From: JBBWZH01 sp035544115
Lineage (GTDB): Bacteria > Actinomycetota > Actinomycetes > Mycobacteriales > CADCTP01
Reading direction: 5' to 3'
Assembly (NCBI GenBank): GCA_963714145.1
Contig: OY970235.1
Location: 434,001 to 498,000, forward strand
DNA: 64,000 bases
The notes below the pieces were generated by a model. The model saw nothing but the letters and a program-made list of their open reading frames with translations, had not been told where the DNA came from and did not search any database. Position 1 is the first letter of the stretch. The number at the start of each line of letters is the position of its first letter. Below are positions 50,625-57,958 of this stretch, in pieces. The position numbers and the translations under genes were made by a program.

Positions 50625-52145
50625 GTGTTCAACACGCTTTCCGACCGCCTGTCCGGTGTGTTCACCGCGCTGCGCGGTAAGGGCCGGCTGTCCGATGCGG
50701 ACATCGACGCGACCGCCCGGGAGATCCGGATCGCGCTGCTGGAGGCGGATGTCGCGCTGCCGGTGGTCAAGGTCTTCGTGGCCGCGATCAAGGAACGCTC
50801 CCGGGGCGAGGAGGTGTCCCGCGCGCTGAACCCGGCGCAGCAGGTCATCCAGATCGTCAACGAGGAACTGGTCGCGATCCTGGGCGGCGAGACCCGGCGG
50901 CTGCAACTGGCCAAGAACCCGCCGACCGTGATCATGCTGGCCGGCCTGCAGGGCTCCGGCAAGACGACGCTGGCCGGCAAGCTGGGCCGCTGGCTGGCCA
51001 GCCAGGGGCACACCCCGCTGCTGGTCGCGGCCGACCTGCAGCGCCCGAACGCGGTCACCCAGCTGCAGGTGGTCGGCGAGCAGGCCAAGGTCGACGTGTT
51101 CGCCCCGGAGCCGGGCAACGGCGTCGGCGACCCGGTGGACGTGGCCCGCCGCTCCATCGAGCACGCCCGCCGGGCCATGCACGACGTGGTCGTGGTCGAC
51201 ACCGCCGGCCGGCTGGGCATCGACGCGGAGATGATGGCGCAGGCGGCCGCCATCCGGGACGCGGTGCAGCCGGACGAGACGCTGTTCGTGGTCGACGCGA
51301 TGATCGGCCAGGACGCGGTCACCACCGCGCAGGCGTTCCGGGACGGTGTCGGCATCTCCGGCGTCGTGCTGACCAAGCTGGACGGTGACGCCCGCGGCGG
51401 CGCGGCGCTGTCCGTGCGGTACATCACCGGCGAGCCGATCCTGTTCGCGTCCACCGGCGAGAAGCTGGTCGACTTCGACGTCTTCCACCCGGAGCGGATG
51501 GCGTCGCGCATCCTCGGCATGGGCGACATGCTCACCCTGATCGAGCAGGCTCAGTCGGCGTTCGACGAGGACGAGGCCGAGCGGATGGCCAGCAAGCTGA
51601 CCGCCGGCAACGACTTCACGCTGGAAGACTTCATGGAGCAGATGCTCGCCATCCGCAAGCTCGGCCCGATCTCCAACCTGCTCGGCATGCTGCCCGGGAT
51701 GGGGCAGATGAAGGACCAGATCGAGAACATCGACGACAAGGACCTGGACCGGACCACCGCGATCATCCGGTCGATGACCCCGGCCGAACGGCACGATCCG
51801 AAGATCATCAACGGTTCCCGACGGGCCCGCATCGCCAAGGGCTCCGGGGTCGCGGTCAGCGACGTCAACTCGCTGGTCGACCGGTTCTTCGACGCACGCA
51901 AGATGATGCAGCAGATGGCCGGCCAGATGGGGTTGCCCGGCATGCGCCGGCGGCCCAAGTCGACCAAAGGCAAGAAGGGCAAGAAGGGCCGCGGCCGGGG
52001 GGCCGGCCCGACTCCGCCGAAGGCCCGCGGCGGGCTGCCCGGCATGCCCGGCTTCCCGGCCCTGCCGCCCGGCGCGCTCGACCAGCTGCCCCCGGGCGCC
52101 CAGCTTCCGGATCTGTCGAAGCTCAACCTGCCCAAGGGCCGCTGA
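50625..52145 (+). CDS. ffh: Signal recognition particle protein Ffh
   Basis: 506 residues from GTG 50625. VFNTLSDRLSGVFTALRGKGRL matches the family start; ATG 50616, closer to GGAG, adds three residues. The GTPase has GLQGSGKTTLAGKL (about 107), DLQRPNAVTQLQ, VDTAGRLGID and TKLDGDARGGAAL. The M domain (about 300-440) has FTLEDFMEQMLAIRKLGP and the Met-rich helix ARKMMQQMAGQMGLPGMRRR that binds SRP RNA. A basic, Pro-rich tail (KGKKGKKGRGRG) ends it. A -10-like TACCCT lies at 50577-50582. Confidence 0.97.
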   Translation: MFNTLSDRLSGVFTALRGKGRLSDADIDATAREIRIALLEADVALPVVKVFVAAIKERSRGEEVSRALNPAQQVIQIVNEELVAILGGETRRLQLAKNPPTVIMLAGLQGSGKTTLAGKLGRWLASQGHTPLLVAADLQRPNAVTQLQVVGEQAKVDVFAPEPGNGVGDPVDVARRSIEHARRAMHDVVVVDTAGRLGIDAEMMAQAAAIRDAVQPDETLFVVDAMIGQDAVTTAQAFRDGVGISGVVLTKLDGDARGGAALSVRYITGEPILFASTGEKLVDFDVFHPERMASRILGMGDMLTLIEQAQSAFDEDEAERMASKLTAGNDFTLEDFMEQMLAIRKLGPISNLLGMLPGMGQMKDQIENIDDKDLDRTTAIIRSMTPAERHDPKIINGSRRARIAKGSGVAVSDVNSLVDRFFDARKMMQQMAGQMGLPGMRRRPKSTKGKKGKKGRGRGAGPTPPKARGGLPGMPGFPALPPGALDQLPPGAQLPDLSKLNLPKGR

Positions 52146-52170
52146 CGCGCTGGCCTGAGCCGGTGGCGGT

Positions 52171-52176
52171 TACGAT
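52171..52176 (+). promoter_or_regulatory. -10-like TACGAT, leaderless start for the amidohydrolase
   Basis: TACGAT is followed by eight bases and GTG 52185. Confidence 0.45.
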
Positions 52177-52184
52177 CCTGTGTC

Positions 52185-53270
52185 GTGGCTGAGCCGGAGG
52201 CGCTGCACCTGCGCGGCGTCGTCCTGCCCGACGACGTCGAGCGCGATCTGTACGTCACCGGCGGCCGGATCACCCACCAGCCGGTGCCGGGCGCCGAGAC
52301 GGTGCTGCGCGGCGGCTGGCTGCTACCCGGCCTGGTGGACGCGCACTGCCACGTCGGGCTGTCCCCGGACGGCCCGGTCACCGAGCCGGCTGTGCTGGCC
52401 GCGCAGGCCCGGGCCGACCGGGACGGCGGCGCGCTGCTGATCCGGGACTGCGGCTCGCCGGTGGATACCCGCGGCCTGCTCGACGCGCCCGACCTGCCCC
52501 GGTTGATCCGGGCCGGCCGGCACCTGGCCCGGCCGAAGCGGTACATCCGTGAGCTCGCCGCCGAGATCGAGCCGGATCAGCTGGTGGCCGCGGTCACCGA
52601 GCAGGCCGGCTACGGCGGCGGCTGGGTCAAGCTGGTCGGCGACTGGATCGACCGCGACGCCGGCGACCTCGCCCCGCTCTGGCCCGCCGACGTGCTGCGG
52701 GCGGCGGTCGACCGGGCCCACCAGCTCGGCGCCCGGGTCGCCGTGCACGTGTTCGGCGAGGCCGCGCTGCCCGACCTGATCAGCGCCGGGGTCGACTCGA
52801 TCGAGCACGGCACCGGCCTGTCCGACGACCAGCTCGGCACCCTGGCCAGCGGCGGGACGGCACTGGTCCCCACCTTGATCAACATCGAGAATTTCCCCGG
52901 GCTGGCCGCCCAGGCCGATGCCAGGTACCCGGCGTACGCCGGGCACATGCGGCAGTTGCACGCCACCGCTGCCGAACGGGTCCGCGCCGCGCACCAGGCC
53001 GGCGTCCCGGTCTTCGCCGGCACCGACGCCGGCGGCGGCATCGGGCACGGCCGCATCGTCGACGAGATCCGTGCCCTGCACGCGGCGGGCCTGCCGGCCC
53101 CGGCGGCGCTGGCCGCCGGCTCCTGGTCCGCCCGCAACTGGCTCGGCCTGCCCGCCCTCACCGAGGGTGCCCCGGCCGACCTCATCGCCTTCCGCACCGA
53201 CCCCCGGTGCGACCTCGCGACCCTGCACACCCCGACCCTGACGATCCTGCGCGGTCGGCGGATCCGCTGA
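52185..53270 (+). CDS. Amidohydrolase family protein
   Basis: 361 residues. LLPGLVDAHCHVGLSP carries the HxH metal motif, VAVHVFGEAAL and GVDSIEHGTGL the later His ligands, and VFAGTDAGGGIGHG the catalytic Asp. A small beta domain from both ends (ALHLRGVVLPDDV and APADLIAFRTDP) is typical of imidazolonepropionase/prolidase-like amidohydrolases. The substrate is unknown. A homologue (Rv2915c) also follows ffh in mycobacteria. Confidence 0.88.
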   Translation: MAEPEALHLRGVVLPDDVERDLYVTGGRITHQPVPGAETVLRGGWLLPGLVDAHCHVGLSPDGPVTEPAVLAAQARADRDGGALLIRDCGSPVDTRGLLDAPDLPRLIRAGRHLARPKRYIRELAAEIEPDQLVAAVTEQAGYGGGWVKLVGDWIDRDAGDLAPLWPADVLRAAVDRAHQLGARVAVHVFGEAALPDLISAGVDSIEHGTGLSDDQLGTLASGGTALVPTLINIENFPGLAAQADARYPAYAGHMRQLHATAAERVRAAHQAGVPVFAGTDAGGGIGHGRIVDEIRALHAAGLPAPAALAAGSWSARNWLGLPALTEGAPADLIAFRTDPRCDLATLHTPTLTILRGRRIR

Positions 53271-53276
53271 GATTTG

Positions 53277-53294
53277 CGTAAGGAATCTCTTACG
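53277..53294. promoter_or_regulatory. Operator-like inverted repeat before the ArsR gene
   Basis: CGTAAG and CTTACG are perfect inverted arms around GAATCT, 14 bases before GTG 53309. ArsR proteins usually bind such sites near their own promoter; the region is locally AT-rich. Confidence 0.65.
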
Positions 53295-53308
53295 GGTTTA
53301 CTGGCGCG

Positions 53309-53674
53309 GTGCCGGCCGCGGACCTCGACGAGAACGCCGTGTTCGCGGCGCTCGCGTCGCCGCTGCGGCGGGAGCTGCTCGATCTGCTGCGCGCGGGGGA
53401 GCGCAACGCGGGGGAGCTGGCCGCGGCGTTCGCGGTGTCGCGGCCGGCGGTGAGCCAGCACCTGGCCGTGCTGCAGCAGGCTCGGCTGGTCGACGAGCGC
53501 CGCGCCGGGCGGCACCGGGTGTACGCCCTGCGGGCCGGGCCGCTGCGCGCCGTCACCGATTGGCTGGGCCCCTACCAGGACTTCTGGACCGAGCGGCTGG
53601 ACGCGCTCGGCCAGCACCTGCGCGACCGGCACGGCGAACCGCCGGCCGCGCGCCCCGACGAGGAAGGACAGTGA
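53309..53674 (+). CDS. ArsR-family transcriptional regulator
   Basis: 121 residues. DENAVFAALASPLRRELLDLLRAGERNAGELAAAF and VSRPAVSQHLAVLQQARLVDERRAGRHRVYAL form the winged helix. No metal-binding CxC motif is present, so it belongs to the metal-independent type often paired with SRPBCC genes. It probably represses its own operon through 53277-53294. The stop overlaps the next start (GTGA). Confidence 0.92.
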   Translation: MPAADLDENAVFAALASPLRRELLDLLRAGERNAGELAAAFAVSRPAVSQHLAVLQQARLVDERRAGRHRVYALRAGPLRAVTDWLGPYQDFWTERLDALGQHLRDRHGEPPAARPDEEGQ

Positions 53675-54120
53675 CCGTGCGGAGGTTCGGCGACTCGATC
53701 CGGATCCAGCGCGACTACCCGTACCCGGTGTCGGCGGTCTGGGCCGCGCTGACCGACCCGGAGCAGTTGGCGGAGTGGCTCATGCCGAACGACTTCCGGG
53801 CCGGCGTCGGGCACCGGTTCGCCTTCCGGACCAAGCCGCGGCCGGGCTTCGACGGCGTCGTGCACTGCGAGGTGCTGACCGTCGAGGCGCCGAGCCTGCT
53901 GCGCTACAGCTGGCGCGGCGGCCCGATGACGGAGCCGAGCATCGTCAGCTGGGAGCTGTCCGCCACCCCGACCGGCTGCCGCGTGCTGCTGCGGCACGAG
54001 AACCTCGCGCAGAACGCGTACTCCTGGTTCGTCGGCCGGACCCTCCGCCTCGGCTGGGCCGACCTGCTGCGCCGCAAGCTGCCGGCCACCGTCGGCCGCC
54101 GCTCCCGGGCAGCCTCGTGA
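53671..54120 (+). CDS. SRPBCC (AHSA1-like) protein
   Basis: 149 residues. IRIQRDYPYPVSAVWAALTDPEQLAEWLMPNDFRAGVGH is the start of the START/AHSA1 fold, with LRYSWRGG and VSWELSATPTGCRVLLRHENL later. The fold binds hydrophobic ligands. GTG 53671 has GAGGAAGGA upstream and overlaps the ArsR stop. ArsR-SRPBCC pairs are a common unit of unclear function. Confidence 0.9.
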   Translation: MTVRRFGDSIRIQRDYPYPVSAVWAALTDPEQLAEWLMPNDFRAGVGHRFAFRTKPRPGFDGVVHCEVLTVEAPSLLRYSWRGGPMTEPSIVSWELSATPTGCRVLLRHENLAQNAYSWFVGRTLRLGWADLLRRKLPATVGRRSRAAS

Positions 54121-54689
54121 CCGGGGTGAGCTCCGGGGCTGGGGTGAGCCCCGAGGCCGGGGCCACCTCGCCGGCCGAGGCCAGCTCCCGGGCTGAAGAG
54201 GGCCTCGCTGAGGCGAGCGTCGCTGAAGTGAGGTTCCGGGCCGAGGTGGAGACCGGCGACCGCGGCCGGGTCTTCGTCCGCATCCCGTTCGACCCGGCGC
54301 ACCAGTGGGGCAGCCGCGGCCGGGTGTACATCACCGGCACCATCGCCGGCCACCCGGTGGACGGCTCCCTGGGCGTCCGCGGCGGCGTGGTCCTCCTCCC
54401 GCTGTCCAAGCAGTGGCGCGCCGCGGCCGGCGTCGAGCCCGGCCATCCGGTCGACGTCCGGCTCGCCCCGTCCACCGGCCAGCCCCCGGACCTGCCACCC
54501 GACCTGGCCGCGGCCCTGACCGCCGCCCCCGCGGCGCAGACCACCTACCACCAACTCGCCACCTTCTACCAACGCAGCTACGTCGGCTGGCTGCTCGAAG
54601 CCAAGACCCCCGCGACCCGCGACCGCCGCCTCACCACCGCGATCGCCCGCCTGGCCGCCGGTCGCAAGCTGCCGACGGGACTGCGGTAA
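54117..54689 (+). CDS. DUF1905 and YdeI/OmdA-type protein
   Basis: 190 residues. After a low-complexity N-terminus (1-35, Ala/Glu/Ser-rich), a DUF1905 domain (VFVRIPFDPAHQWGSRGRVYITGTIAG) is followed by the YdeI/OmdA helical domain (TTYHQLATFYQRSYVGWLLEAKTP to AAGRKLPTGLR). It is the third gene of the ArsR operon, starting with a GTGA overlap. Its last 24 coding bases before the end recur at 56473, beyond the XRE-ImmA/PIN pair. Confidence 0.82.
   Translation: MTGVSSGAGVSPEAGATSPAEASSRAEEGLAEASVAEVRFRAEVETGDRGRVFVRIPFDPAHQWGSRGRVYITGTIAGHPVDGSLGVRGGVVLLPLSKQWRAAAGVEPGHPVDVRLAPSTGQPPDLPPDLAAALTAAPAAQTTYHQLATFYQRSYVGWLLEAKTPATRDRRLTTAIARLAAGRKLPTGLR
54652..54675 (+). repeat. 24-bp direct repeat, left copy (3' end of the YdeI-like gene)
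   Basis: Identical over 24 bases to 56473-56496. It encodes the AAGRKLP end of the YdeI-like protein; the following 14 bases match the right copy at 7 positions, with the stop codon at the same place. Confidence 0.9.
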
Positions 54690-54727
54690 CCCGCGATCAT
54701 CGGATCTACCGATGTGGCCAGCCTGCC

Positions 54728-54748
54728 TACGCTGTGCGAAAATCGCAC
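54728..54748 (+). promoter_or_regulatory. -10 and operator palindrome of the XRE-ImmA gene
   Basis: TACGCT (54728-54733) is directly followed by the inverted repeat GTGCGA-AAA-TCGCAC (54734-54748), which ends one base before the ATG at 54750. There is no ribosome site. The palindrome would sit on the transcription start, so autorepression by the XRE domain is likely. Confidence 0.65.
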
Positions 54749-54749
54749 T

Positions 54750-55865
54750 ATGGACTTCGCCGACAGTTGGGTCGAGATCGGCGGCCGAGTCCGTGAGTCG
54801 CGCGTTGCTCGCGGGCTCACCCAGGCTCAGCTTGCCGAGCGACTCGGCCTTGACCGGACGGCCGTGGCCAAGATCGAGGCTGGTGACCGCCGGCTCGACG
54901 CCATGGAACTCTTCCGCCTCTCCGACGCGCTCGACCTGCCCATCGGCCACTTCGTCGTTCGATCACCAGCGGCGATGACGTCACGTCGCAGGGCTTCGTT
55001 GGCCGAAGACACCGAGACCGCCGCCTCCCGGGAGAGCTACCTGGTCGAGGCACGGCTTGTTGCCTGGCTCCGCGACGTCCGGCAGATGGTCGACCTCGGC
55101 TACCTCCAGCCGACCCGGCCGTACCGATGGCCCGGTCGGGTCGAGGGCGAGGGCGACGGCTACCAGGCGGCGCTCGAATGTCGACGGCGCCTGGAGGTCG
55201 GCCACGCCCCACTCGGGGCGATGGCCGACGTCTGCGAGCAGCTCGGCCTCTTCGTCCTGGTCACCGATGTTCCGGGCGAAGGTGCGTCGGTCACGGACGG
55301 GCCGGTCGGCGTGGCTGTCATCGCCGACGGCTACGAGCCCGGTCGCCGTAGGGCCACGGCGGCTCACGAGTTGGGTCATCAAGTCCTCGGCGATGAGTAC
55401 TCGACGGATCTCGGTGTCGCGTCGTCCCGCGGAGACCGGGAGAGCGTGATCGATGCGTTCGCGGCGGAGCTGCTGGTACCGGTCGAGGCGGTCACCGGCG
55501 CGTGGTCAGCCGGCACGGTGGAGGCGGACTGCCGGGAAGTCGCCGTGCAGCTGGCCGCCCAGTATCGGGTGTCCTGGTCCCTGCTCCTTCGTCAGCTCCA
55601 GCGGGCCGGCCTGCTCGGGCCGGGCTGGCGGGCGCGATGGGCCGCCAGCCCGCCCACTCGGGCTGAGCTGCTGGATGCCGCGCAGTGGGACGGCGAGCCG
55701 CAGGAGGACCTGGTTCAGGGTCAGGTGCCGCCGCGCTACGCCCGGAGCGTGTTCGACGCCTTTCGAGCGGGCAGGTTCACGCCGGCGCGGGCCGTCGAGC
55801 TTCTGCACGGCTGGATCACGGAGGATGACCTGCCGGAACAGGACCTGCCGGAGCTGAGTCCTTGA
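54750..55865 (+). CDS. XRE-family regulator fused to an ImmA/IrrE metallopeptidase
   Basis: 371 residues. The HTH is residues 5-60 (IGGRVRESRVARGLTQAQLAERLGLDRTAVAKIEAGDR). The peptidase domain has ATAAHELGHQVLGDEY with the HExxH zinc site, followed by AFAAELLVPVEAV, the ImmA/IrrE pattern. In ICEBs1, ImmA cleaves the repressor ImmR; fused forms may act similarly on a partner or on themselves. A C-terminal ~90 residues (LLDAAQWDGEPQEDLVQGQ) is of unknown role. The stop overlaps the start of the PIN gene. Confidence 0.88.
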   Translation: MDFADSWVEIGGRVRESRVARGLTQAQLAERLGLDRTAVAKIEAGDRRLDAMELFRLSDALDLPIGHFVVRSPAAMTSRRRASLAEDTETAASRESYLVEARLVAWLRDVRQMVDLGYLQPTRPYRWPGRVEGEGDGYQAALECRRRLEVGHAPLGAMADVCEQLGLFVLVTDVPGEGASVTDGPVGVAVIADGYEPGRRRATAAHELGHQVLGDEYSTDLGVASSRGDRESVIDAFAAELLVPVEAVTGAWSAGTVEADCREVAVQLAAQYRVSWSLLLRQLQRAGLLGPGWRARWAASPPTRAELLDAAQWDGEPQEDLVQGQVPPRYARSVFDAFRAGRFTPARAVELLHGWITEDDLPEQDLPELSP

Positions 55866-56467
55866 GCGTCCGGATCCGGATGCCGGAGGCCCGTGAAGTA
55901 CGCGCGGAGTTGGTCTTCGACAGCAGCGCACTGTTCCCCTTCGCCGTGGCCGACCGCCTGGATGTTCTCGGTGATCTCGTCGAGGGCCGCACCTGCGTCG
56001 CCCCGGACGCGGTGTTCGAGGAGGTGCGTCGCGCCGTTGCCAGAGATCGCGGCATCACCGGGATTGCCTGGCCGCAGTGGCTCGGCGCAGTCCACGTGGA
56101 CGGCCTGGACGACCTGCCGCACCTGATCAGATGGGCAGGGCTGCTCGGCTCCGGTGTCCATCACCGCGGTGAGGCGACCGTCATCGCCTATGCGCAGTCA
56201 CACGCCGCGATCGCGATTGTGGACGACCGCCATCCCCGGATTCTGGCGACGCAGGCCGGGCTCATGGCCCACGGCAGCCTGTGGCTCATGGCGCGGGCCT
56301 GCCTGTGGGGGAGGACCACGCCGGCGGCGGTCGGTGGCCTGATCGATGCGTTGATCGCCGCCGGTGCGCGCTATCCGTGCGACGGTCGGACGTTTCCCCG
56401 ATGGGCACGGGACAACGGCCTGCCGGTCGGCTGGATCGAGTCCGTGCGACGGGAGCTCGCGACCTAG
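55862..56467 (+). CDS. PIN-like nuclease-type protein, partner of XRE-ImmA
   Basis: 201 residues. ELVFDSSALFPFAVADRLDVL has the first PIN Asp, DAVFEEVRRAV the Glu, GVHHRGEATVIAYAQSH another Glu, and AIAIVDDRHPRILA the Asp pair, so the four acidic positions of a PIN nuclease are present. The TTG at 55862 overlaps the upstream stop (TTGA); ATG 55880 is an alternative. The close coupling suggests a toxin-like effector controlled by the XRE-ImmA protein; this is inference. Confidence 0.72.
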   Translation: MSVRIRMPEAREVRAELVFDSSALFPFAVADRLDVLGDLVEGRTCVAPDAVFEEVRRAVARDRGITGIAWPQWLGAVHVDGLDDLPHLIRWAGLLGSGVHHRGEATVIAYAQSHAAIAIVDDRHPRILATQAGLMAHGSLWLMARACLWGRTTPAAVGGLIDALIAAGARYPCDGRTFPRWARDNGLPVGWIESVRRELAT

Positions 56468-56472
56468 CCCGG

Positions 56473-56496
56473 TGGCCGCCGGTCGCAAGCTGCCGA
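56473..56496 (+). repeat. 24-bp direct repeat, right copy
   Basis: Identical to 54652-54675. It is read here as the tail AAGRKLPSGAQ and a stop, without the rest of the gene, 24 bases before proS. Confidence 0.9.
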
Positions 56497-56507
56497 GTGG
56501 GGCGCAG

Positions 56508-56513
56508 TAGCCT
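56508..56513 (+). promoter_or_regulatory. -10-like TAGCCT, leaderless start for proS
   Basis: TAGCCT is followed by seven bases and ATG 56521. It overlaps the stop codon of the right-hand repeat copy, so the repeat also supplies part of the proS promoter. Confidence 0.5.
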
Positions 56514-56520
56514 TCCGGGC

Positions 56521-57921
56521 ATGGCTCGTGTGCTTACCCCGCAGGCGGAGGACTTTCCGCGTTGGTATCAGGATGTCATCGCGAAGGCGGAGCTGGCCGA
56601 CAACGGGCCGGTGCGCGGGACGATGGTCATCCGACCGTACGGGTACGCGCTGTGGGAGCGGATGCAGTCCGAAGTGGATGATCGGATCAAGGCGGCCGGC
56701 GCGGCGAACGCGTACTTCCCGCTGTTCATCCCGGAGTCCTACCTCAAGCGGGAGGCCGAGCACGTCGAGGGGTTCAGCCCCGAGCTGGCGGTCGTCACGC
56801 ACGGCGGCGGCAAGCAGCTGGAGGAGCCGGTGGTGGTCCGGCCCACCTCCGAGACGATCATCAACAGCTACTTCGCCAAGTGGGTGCAGAGCTACCGCGA
56901 CCTGCCGCTGCTGATCAACCAGTGGGCCAACGTGGTGCGCTGGGAGCTGCGGCCCCGGATCTTCCTGCGCACCACCGAGTTCCTCTGGCAGGAGGGGCAC
57001 ACCGCGCACGCCACCGAGGCGGACGCCCGCGACTACGCCCGCCGCATCCTGCTGGACGTCTACTCCGACTTCATGGTGGACGTGCTGGGCATACCGGTCG
57101 TGCTGGGCCGCAAGACCGCCCGCGAGCGCTTCGCCGGTGCCACCAACACCCTCACCTGCGAGGGCATGATGGCCGACGGCAAGGCGCTGCAGATGGGCAC
57201 CAGCCACGAGCTGGGGCAGAACTTCGCCCGCGCGTTCGGCATCGAATACCTGGCTGCCAACAGCCAGCGCGAGTTCGTCTGGCAGACGTCCTGGGGCGCG
57301 TCCACCCGGATGGTCGGCGGGCTGATCATGGTGCACGGCGACGACGCCGGGCTGCGGGTGCCGCCGCGGCTGGCGCCGGTGCAGGTCGCGGTCGTCGCGA
57401 TCAAGGCGGAGGCGGTCGAGGCGGCCGGCCGGATCGCGGCCGACCTGCGTGCGGCGGGCGTCCGGGTCGAGGTGGACGACCGCACCGACACGCCGTTCGG
57501 CCGGCGGGTGGTCGACTGGGAGCTGAAGGGCGTGCCGGTCCGGGTCGAGCTCGGCCCGCGTGACCTGGCCGAGGAGCAGGCCACGCTGGCCCGCCGGGTG
57601 CCCGGCAGCAAGGCGCCGGTGCCGCTGGTCGGGCTGGTCGAGGCGGTCCGGATCGCGCTGGTCGAGGACCAGGTCGCGCTGCTGGCCGAGGCCGAGCAGC
57701 GCCGCGACTCCCGGATCGCGGACGCGAAGACGCTGGATGAGGTGGCCGAGGCCACCGGCGCCGGCTGGGCCCGGATCCCGTGGGCCGACCTCGGCGTCGC
57801 GGGCGAGGCCAAGCTGGCCGAGCAGGCGGTCACGGTCCGCGCGCTGGTCCGCCCGGACGGCACGGTCCCGGACGCCGAGGACGAGCCCGACCTGCTCGCC
57901 TACTGCGCCCGGGCGTACTAG
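56521..57921 (+). CDS. proS: Proline--tRNA ligase, archaeal/eukaryotic type
   Basis: 466 residues. There is no bacterial-type editing insertion; class II motifs are VVVRPTSETIINSYFAKW, RWELRPRIFLRTTEFLWQEGHTAH and MVGGLIMVHGDD, and the anticodon domain starts PPRLAPVQVAVVAIKAEA. The C-terminus ends in ARAY with the terminal Tyr typical of the archaeal/eukaryotic form. The ATG at 56521 is chosen over a long frame from 56281 that overlaps the PIN gene. Whether a second, bacterial-type proS exists elsewhere is unknown. Confidence 0.95.
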   Translation: MARVLTPQAEDFPRWYQDVIAKAELADNGPVRGTMVIRPYGYALWERMQSEVDDRIKAAGAANAYFPLFIPESYLKREAEHVEGFSPELAVVTHGGGKQLEEPVVVRPTSETIINSYFAKWVQSYRDLPLLINQWANVVRWELRPRIFLRTTEFLWQEGHTAHATEADARDYARRILLDVYSDFMVDVLGIPVVLGRKTARERFAGATNTLTCEGMMADGKALQMGTSHELGQNFARAFGIEYLAANSQREFVWQTSWGASTRMVGGLIMVHGDDAGLRVPPRLAPVQVAVVAIKAEAVEAAGRIAADLRAAGVRVEVDDRTDTPFGRRVVDWELKGVPVRVELGPRDLAEEQATLARRVPGSKAPVPLVGLVEAVRIALVEDQVALLAEAEQRRDSRIADAKTLDEVAEATGAGWARIPWADLGVAGEAKLAEQAVTVRALVRPDGTVPDAEDEPDLLAYCARAY

Positions 57922-57926
57922 CCCCT

Positions 57927-57953
57927 GGTCCGGGCCCCCGACACGGCCGGACC
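57927..57953. terminator. Hairpin between proS and the DoxX-Rieske gene
   Basis: GGTCCGG (57927-57933) pairs with CCGGACC (57947-57953), 13-base loop, in a convergent gap. Confidence 0.45.
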
Positions 57954-57958
57954 CCCGG

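Larger units (their letters stand above)
54676..56496. mobile_element. Putative 1.8-kb inserted module (XRE-ImmA and PIN genes)
   Basis: The segment between the two 24-bp copies carries two genes with visibly lower GC and different codon use from the surroundings. The right copy keeps the stop codon and reading-frame layout of the YdeI-like 3' end, immediately before proS. This suggests insertion with duplication or replacement of the gene end, as in site-specific integration at gene 3' ends. No integrase is present, so the mechanism is open. Confidence 0.55.
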
